A stretch of DNA of 64,000 bases from Tetracladium setigerum. Its lineage: Eukaryota; Ascomycota; Leotiomycetes; Helotiales. This document shows positions 57,300 through 64,000 of this stretch, piece by piece. Where the stretch lies: assembly GCA_031472005.1 (NCBI GenBank), contig PZJY01000012.1, forward strand, positions 248,001 through 312,000. Reading direction: 5' to 3'. How positions within the stretch are numbered: position 1 is the stretch's first letter; every line of letters starts with the position of its first letter. The notes under the pieces were generated by a model. The model saw only the letters and a program-made list of their open reading frames with translations. It was not told where the DNA came from and did no database searches. A program made the position numbers and the translations under genes.

Positions 57300-59018
57300 A
57301 ATTTTCAAATTTTTTCTCCCTTCTCGCGAAGGCAGCGTCGTGTCGGTGATGTTCTTATATCCTGGCACTGGCAAACGGCAGAATCCTCGAATTGGTAAAG
57401 TATCGTTGGCTTGCACTTTTTTGCACGCGAGGCTTTCGCTCGACGTGCGAAAGGCAAAATCAATGACGCCGGAGCAAAAGCTCCTGGCCAATGGGAAGGC
57501 GTCAATGATAGCCACCTACATCCAGTAGTTCCGGAGGCACACAGGGATGATATTCAGGGTCTTTTTTTCCCAGGGGTTCAACAAGGTTCTCAGGGGGGAT
57601 CATTACGTCATTATTGGGAGAGGTCACAAGTGGTCAATCAAAGTTGGCATGGATGGGATAAGTATGGTGGGGAAAGTTCGAGATTGTGCTTTTTGTGGTG
57701 GTGGCTTGCAGCATGTTTGGGCGAGGTATCAGGTATGACTTATACTTAGGTAGGCACCGTAGGTGGAAGGAAGATGCTCCGGTCGAGAGCTTGACTCGCT
57801 TCGAAGTACTGTAAAAAAAGGACGACGAGACTTGGCACACTAAAGTGCAACAATGTCTCGTGTATGTATGCACCTTTGAATGTATATATGGATGTATGTA
57901 CGCAAGTACGTAGGTAGGTAGAAACTTCAAAGTACAAGGATGTATGTACGGAGAGATCTGAGGTACATGTATATTAATAAGTCCTATTCTGTCCTGTCCT
58001 CCGTCGCTCCGAACAAGTTTCATGTACAAATGGATATGAGAATATAACGCGCCAAGATGAACGGCTGCCACGAGTGCACGACGTCTGCCAACTCTTCAAT
58101 CATTAATTCCTTGCCAAGAATCAAGGGTTCGCAAGGAACGAGCCGAATACAGTACACTGGAACAGTACCCCTCATTTGCCGAGAACACTGCCCAAATTGG
58201 GATTGGCTACAGCAGCCAAAGAATCATGAAATCCTGATTCTGTGTTGCAGTAGTACAGTAGTAGACCATCCATCCGCTGAGAGTTGGAGGCACAGTAGTA
58301 GGTATGTGCTTGTTGATGGTTCGATAGGTGCGTGAGCAGGGAAACGGAATAATGATGCAAATCCTGCTGAGCCTGGAGAGAGAGAGGGAGAGGGAGAGAG
58401 AGAGGAGATAAAAATAGCTCCAACCATTCATTCTGCTATCGCTTGGATGACATGACTTCTTCACGGCGAGGAAATATTGAATTGTGCGTTGGCAAATACT
58501 CGAGTTTAATAAGCAAGCAAAAAATAAATAATAACAATAATAATAATAGGGGTCTCTTTTTTTCCCCCTTTGGTGCAAGGGGAAGGCGTTCGTTTGGGTT
58601 CAGAGACTTGGACGTCGGCACTTGAAGGCTAAAAGTATTCGATCCCGCTAGCCGAACCGCAGCGTTGGAGATCGACAATTCTTGTACCTAGACTAGCCCT
58701 GCCAACATTTGGAATTCAGATGCGATTGATGGCTCATTGGATGATCTTCTCGATCAATTTCCGAGAGATTAACAATGCTTTAAGAAGGGGGGAAAGCCGG
58801 GGAGCATGGCGTGGTGAAGATCAAAGCACATGCTTCAATAAGGTTTGATAGATCGTTCTAGATGGTCTCTCTGGCTGCGCCAAGCAGCAAGTCATGTACA
58901 CAATAGTACTTACTGTAAGTCTTACATTATTGCACGAGACTGACGAGAAGGGGAACTAAAGGTAAAAGCAAGAGGGCACGCATCGCCACGCGTTCTGGCC
59001 ACTTTCACCATCCATTCT
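57300..59018. other. Intergenic region
   Basis: About 1.7 kb between the SET gene start and the phosphatase stop. Contains GA-rich sequence (58374-58407), an AAT-rich run near 58525 and several GTA-rich stretches. No supported gene. Confidence 0.5.
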
Positions 59019-60101
59019 TTAGCCGCTTAGGTCGCTCAACTTGTCGACGTAGAAGGCTGGCACCGCTATCGGGTTCTCACCCTCCCAATCCTCCTTACTG
59101 CTCACTCCTGTTAAAACGGCTAGTGTGCCTCCGAGCTTGCCCTCGATGCCAAACTTGATGTCGGTGTTCAAGCGGTCGCCCACCATACAAGCCTTGCTGC
59201 GATCAAACTGGAACTTGCCCTCGATCGCGTCCATCATGGCCTGACTCGGCTTTCCCAGAGACAATGGCTCCCTCCCGATCATGTTCACCAAGGGGATCGA
59301 TATCGAGCCGGCTCCCGGAAGAACGTGTGGTGGTTGGGTAATGTGCTGTCGGTGTTCGTGGCCAGGAAGACAGCGCCTCGTCGGAGGTAGTGATATCCGA
59401 TTGACAACTTGAGAAAGTTGATGTGGAAATCCAGACCGGCGAGGACAATCCCGACATCGTCGTCCAACAGAGACCCATCTGCGATACCCTTGTAATCCTC
59501 GGGGGTGATATCTCTCCTATAAGCAGGATCCGTACCGCCGATGAATTCGATACCCTCAGTTCTCAACTCGGTTTCAATTCCAGATTCTCCAATGACATAG
59601 ACTTTGTTTTTGGGGGCTGGGAGCTTCAGGATGCGCTTGATGTAGATGGCAGAGGAGTATGCGGAGGCAAAGATCTCGTCGATTTCGCTGGGGATTCCCA
59701 TGGCGGTGAGTTTCTTTTGGTAATCGGTACGCGACTTTGTGGAATTGTTCGTTACAAAGACCACCTTCTTGCCTGGGGGGTGTTAGCACCTCTGGCTGGG
59801 TTTAGGCGCAAGATACCTACCTCTGCTTCTCAACAATTCCAAGGTCTCGACTGTGCCGGGAAACAAATGATCGCCAGACCATAGTACTCCTACGATTAGG
59901 ATCAGTAAATGCTACCTTCTTTCAAATTCCGAGGTTTATGGGTACCATCGCAATCAAACAGGAAGATCTGTGTTAGGAGTCAGCAATCTGCGCCGGCCCT
60001 TAATGGATCTGCCACTCGAGGGACACACGCACATCGAATTTGTCAATGAACTCGTTGATAGCAGCTTTGTCACCGGTGAGGTATTTTGGTGAGGACGACA
60101 T
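59019..60101 (-). CDS. PHO13: HAD phosphatase, Pho13-type (4-nitrophenylphosphatase / phosphoglycolate phosphatase)
   Basis: Cytosolic HAD hydrolase that detoxifies side products such as 2-phosphoglycolate and 4-phosphoerythronate (family knowledge). Exons: 60033-60101, 59946-59967 (22 nt), 59821-59889 and 59019-59772. Motif I: IFLFDCDGVLW, with the nucleophile Asp spanning tiny exon 2. The cap is preceded by VVFVTNNSTKSR (motif II). VLAGLDFHINFLKLS and FLATNTDSTLP follow, with LGKPSQAMMDAI (motif III Lys) and CMVGDRLNTDIKFG (motif IV). The frame breaks near 59316-59325, where one missing base separates HTF from LPGAGSISIPLVNMIG; restoring it gives the expected family sequence. It ends FYVDKLSDLSG. 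Confidence 0.88.
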
Positions 60102-62047
60102 CTTGGAGGAAGCTTGATTGCAATATAGGGCAACGAAGGCGCAACTGTTGGGAGCTTGAGAATATATATTGAGGCCTCTGGGAAAACATGCTCGGAGTGA
60201 TGACCGATGCTGCAGCACCCCGCCACGCCGAATCTCGCTTCTGGTGGGGTTGATACGGCACGTGACCGCTGTTTATCCTTTGGACATTTTGACTTTCGTC
60301 CATATCAAAGTCCTCTGATAGTAAAAGATCTTTCTTGTCTGGATAGAAATGTTACCAGTGTAAAGGAAAGGAAGGACAGTTTATCAAAGATTTGATCACG
60401 GGATTATAGATTGTGAATCTTCAAGTTGTGATGGGGCAAGAAAGATCTTCCGTCTTGGAAGTGGGAGCGTGATGATAGTGATCGACGGCCTCATTATTCA
60501 AGACTCCAATAATACAATAAGTCGTGACTCGTATACATGTGTTTCCCCTTGATGAGATGAGCTCATGAATAATCCTTAATAATCCAAGGTTTGTTTGTCA
60601 ACCTTTCCATCGAGGCGTCTCGCATTTTTTCCTCTCCTTTCCTCTGCTGCTGCAAAACGACTTTCTCCGAAAGTTGAGCATTACCTTAGTCTTGGCGGGA
60701 TCGACAATAATCCTAAGACTCAAGTCAACGAAAATGGGGCTTGACGGGCCGAAACGACGGTTGCAGAGAAACGACGAAGCAGTGATGGCGAGATGTAGGT
60801 ACAGTCCCTCTGCAGAGGAGGCGGAAAAGAAATTGAAAGATTGAATGATTCTTAAGGTGATACAAACAAAAGAAGTCATACATGCAAACGGCACCAGATG
60901 TTCTCATCTCAGCTATAGAAGTCTTCTGATACCTACGCCGTACCACCAGGTGGTCTGCTTTGCTAGTGTATTCATTAATAATCCTCAGCTTCAAGGCTTC
61001 AAGAGTTGATAGAATATCCAAGGAAGTGCCCCCATGCCTCGGGCGATGACCAGCCATCGCAAATAGAAATCTCCCCCCAATGTTGTGTGACATTTACTGG
61101 CTAATAGCCTTACTCCGTCCGTACCACTATCTCAAAATCGAAAGAGAGAAAAAAAGGCTTTACAGTCTTCTTGATTGGTTACTGCAGCCGTATCACTCGA
61201 CATGAACGAGAAAATACCTGGAGGCTCCCCTGACTGGAAGAACGTGGGACATTATCATTCAATACCTCCCTCCGTAAGGTAATAATATCTCACTCGGAAT
61301 ATTTGAACCTGCACATCGTGCTGCTTGCTGGCTTTGCTTGTTTGCTTGCTTGCCTGCTCAACAAAAGTCCCTTCTTCACATGCGCAACTCCAAAACTTCT
61401 CCCAACTGCTGCTCTCATCCAATATCATTATCAAAAGTCGTCATTACACACCAAAACTCACGCGCAATCCTAATAACAATTGGCCTGTGAGAAAAGTCGC
61501 CCTCAACCCATTTCATCCCGAAAGCCAGATACAAACCTCCCCTCCAATAACGCTGTCGAGAACTGCTGGGGAAACCGTTGTAAAAGTTTACTGGTCTGAC
61601 TAGAAACTGCTAACGAAGATACGGTACGGGACCCGTCGGGAATTGATTAGCATAGCATTTTATTGACTTTGCGATCTTATCAAGTTGCATCATCGTCATC
61701 CTGCGACCCGCCTCAAATCTCTTTTTCTCCCCCAAGCAACCCAGCACCACGCACAGTAAGGACTGCGCGCAAAAACAGCCTAGTTCTGTTCGTCTCTCCA
61801 AAGACATCAAAGAAACGTCCACGAAATATTCCTCTCCTCCTCCTCCCTCCCGCTTCTGTCCTCGAAAACAATCATCTCCAACTATCTCCGCGCACATCCA
61901 ACACAGTTTCCTAATCTCTACTGCTGCTTCAAACCTCACAAACGCCGGGCAACCCTAACCCCACCATCCAACCCCCCATCCATCCCACATTCCAAACCCA
62001 CGATAACCTCATTCTACACCCAACTACCCTTAAGCAACCCCTTCAAA
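60102..62047. promoter_or_regulatory. Divergent intergenic region, phosphatase / 6PGL
   Basis: 1.95 kb between opposing start codons. The stretch nearest the lactonase (61680-62040) is C-rich and likely its leader. Open frames around 60600-61090 lack family features. No further gene supported. Confidence 0.5.
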
Positions 62048-62836
62048 ATGGTTGGCCACCCTAATCTCTTCGCCTTCCCAACCGTGGATGAGCTCGCGAT
62101 CAAACTACGCACCTACATAATCACCTGTCAAAACGCCGGCCTCACCCGTCACGACGCCTTCAAAGTCGCCGTCTCCGGCGGTTCCCTCCCCAAAGTCCTC
62201 GCAAAAGCCCTTCTCACACCCAACCCCTCCTCCACTGGAGACGACACGATACAATTCAGCAAATGGGAAATCTTCTTCGCCGACGAACGCGCCGTGCCCC
62301 TCGACCACCCGGACTCCAACTACGGCCTCCTCAAGACCGAACTCCTCGACAAGATCCCCTCCACGCAAGGCAAGCCCACCGTGCACCCCATTGACGTCGC
62401 ACACCTCGACGACGTCCAAGAGCTCGCCGACCAATACGAGCAGCTTCTCGTGCGCAGCTTCGCATCGCGCGACAGCGTCAAACTACCTATCTTCGACTTG
62501 CTCCTCCTAGGCTGTGGACCAGATGGACATACATGTAGTCTTTTCCCCGGCCATGCGCTATTGCGTGAGACGGATGCCTGGGTAGCTCCGATTGAGGATT
62601 CGCCCAAGCCGCCGCCGAAGAGGATCACGCTTAGTTTGCCGGTTGTGACACATGGTGTTAAGATTGCGTTTGTGGCGACGGGCGCGGGCAAGAAGGAGAT
62701 TATGAAGGAGATTTTTGAGGGCGTGACGGGTTTGCCGTGTAGTTTGGTTAATGCGGGGGCCGGGGAGAGGGCGAGTTGGTTTACGGATACTGCGGCCGTT
62801 GAGGAGGTCGCTTTTCCACGGAGGGGAAGTTTGTGA
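62048..62836 (+). CDS. SOL: 6-phosphogluconolactonase (Sol family)
   Basis: Second enzyme of the oxidative pentose phosphate pathway: hydrolyses 6-phosphogluconolactone to 6-phosphogluconate. Intronless, 262 residues, normal for the family. Visible: FKVAVSGGSLPKVLA (substrate loop), IFFADERAVPLDHPDSNYGL (signature), then FDLLLLGCGPDGHTCSLFPGH with the catalytic His region. SPKPPPKRITLSLPVV and the C-terminal LPCSLVNAGAGERASWFTD complete the fold. The first ATG is preceded by CAAA. The first two-thirds are strongly C-ending in codon choice, while the last third shifts to G/T endings. Frame intact. Confidence 0.95.
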   Translation: MVGHPNLFAFPTVDELAIKLRTYIITCQNAGLTRHDAFKVAVSGGSLPKVLAKALLTPNPSSTGDDTIQFSKWEIFFADERAVPLDHPDSNYGLLKTELLDKIPSTQGKPTVHPIDVAHLDDVQELADQYEQLLVRSFASRDSVKLPIFDLLLLGCGPDGHTCSLFPGHALLRETDAWVAPIEDSPKPPPKRITLSLPVVTHGVKIAFVATGAGKKEIMKEIFEGVTGLPCSLVNAGAGERASWFTDTAAVEEVAFPRRGSL

Positions 62837-64000
62837 GTGAGTGAATGAGGCGTGGGTCTGAGCGGATGCGCAAGTGGGTGATTTGAGTGAGCAATTGGGT
62901 GTGCTAAGCGTTGGGTTTCTTACAAAGGAAAGCAAGCAAGAGCAAGGAAAAGCAGTGGAAGGAATAATTTGGGTTGATGATACCGATCAAACTTTTCCTT
63001 TTGGGCACTCTGTCCTATCTGTTCTGGCCGCGAACAGGAGTTATTTTTTCACAAAAAAAAGACCTGATTAGATTTCCCAATTATGTTAAGGTTTGAAGTA
63101 AGGGACGGAGAGATGGAAAGATGGCAACATGGCAAGATGGAAAGATGAGCAAATGGATTCATGGTAGTATGGTATGGGTAGAAGGGTATATTCCCACATA
63201 CAGTCGCTAGAATTTCTTTGGGGGCAACGACGGTGTTTAAAGGCCAAATCTAAATCAAGAATTTTTAAAAAAAAAAAAAAACTCTCGTGTTTTCATATGT
63301 TCAGTCAGGTGTCATCAAGGAGCCAGGTGTAGGTAGGATTTATAAGTATTCTTATCCCCAAAACCTTTGAACGCTAACAAGCATAAAGGATTATAGCACC
63401 GCGGAAATAGTCATTTGTTTAATCTTGTTCTAGAATCAAATAAAGCATGGTGTAAGGGAAGAATTCCAAAGGACAGCCCAAATTAACATTATATCCACAA
63501 TACACCCACCTAGTCAATATAACGCGAATCTAGGTGTAAATTCTATATCATCATCATTGTGTGCATGTGAGAGTTCCATCCTTGGCGGTCTTGGCCGAAT
63601 TGCAAACAAACTCTGGTGATAATGCTCAGCAAGGTAGACAGAATCTTTCTTCTCATGTCACCCTCCTCCTTTGATAGCAGAGGGGTTTCAAAATTCAAGT
63701 TCCACAGAATACCATCCATTGCCTCCATGCCTCCATTCGTCCATTCACCCATCCATTATTTCCAAACCCCCCTCCAAATCCACAAGCGAAGATAAAAGCC
63801 AAGTCAAATTCCCATCCAAAAACAATCTACCTCCCTACCAATCTCAATACAACTTTTTGTGGGTAAATAATAATGTAATGTAGCAATGCGGGGCGGATAA
63901 CTTTACCCACAACCGACCTAATAAAAACGAAAACCCACAATAATCCCACAACCGCCGTCAAGAAACCAAAAAATCTTTTACCTAAAAAAAAAGGTACATA
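62837..64000. other. 3' intergenic region to window end
   Basis: Holds the lactonase 3' UTR, short GATGGAAA/GATGGCAA repeats (63110-63165) and an A14 run near 63270. No supported gene up to the window edge. Confidence 0.5.

Noticed and set aside
60725..61093. 122-residue open frame between the phosphatase and the lactonase
   Set aside because: No recognisable family, unlike codon use of neighbours, no splice logic.

Overview
The window is nuclear DNA of a filamentous ascomycete (Pezizomycotina). Evidence: many short GT-AG introns (44-290 nt) with CTAAC/CTGAC-type branch sites, a PacC ambient-pH regulator with the typical three zinc fingers, fungal-only families (HET, 2EXR, Fungal_trans_2, patatin/NB-ARC/TPR receptors), a dispersed single 5S rRNA gene and an intron-bearing tRNA. 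Several proteins look closest to Leotiomycetes, but no sequence search was run, so the class is an inference.

Layout. 1-8.4 kb: a DEDDh exonuclease with a GW-repeat tail, the import-motor subunit Pam18 (-) divergent from ribosome-biogenesis factor Rlp24 (+), then a gene ending in an MJ1316/DUF504 domain (-). 8.4-17.2 kb: pacC sits alone in a very gene-poor stretch; its upstream region carries seven PacC core sites and a CCAAT cluster. 17.2-22.4 kb: a broken 2EXR gene, a Fungal_trans_2 regulator (-) divergent from a short-chain dehydrogenase (+), and tRNA-Thr(UGU). 23.5-31 kb: a BCAS3-like WD40 protein (-), Dpm2 (-), and splicing factor Cwc22 (+) divergent from it. 32.6-37.8 kb: a coiled-coil protein and a small one-helix membrane protein. 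39.1-46.2 kb: a patatin/NB-ARC/TPR NOD-like receptor (-) divergent from an unrecognised 911-residue protein (+). 46.7-53.8 kb: a DUF1295 membrane reductase (-), DNA topoisomerase III (+), a 5S rRNA gene (-) and a HET-domain protein with a C-terminal WW-like tail (-). 55.5-62.8 kb: a MYND-like/SET protein (-), a Pho13-type HAD phosphatase (-) and 6-phosphogluconolactonase (+).

How the genes relate. Most are unrelated housekeeping genes. Two themes stand out: RNA biology (exonuclease with GW repeats, MJ1316-domain protein, Rlp24, Cwc22, 5S, tRNA) and self/non-self recognition or cell death (NOD-like receptor with its divergent neighbour, plus the HET gene about 9 kb away).

Caution on quality. 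About a dozen otherwise well-conserved genes lose frame by exactly one base, almost always at a short homopolymer and almost always as a missing base. This pattern looks like base-calling or assembly error rather than gene decay. Those genes are annotated as intact loci with the break noted.

The most intriguing unexplained items are the GW-repeat exonuclease, a near-identical 44-46 bp element at 5.3 kb and 54.7 kb, and the NOD-like receptor/unknown-protein divergent pair.
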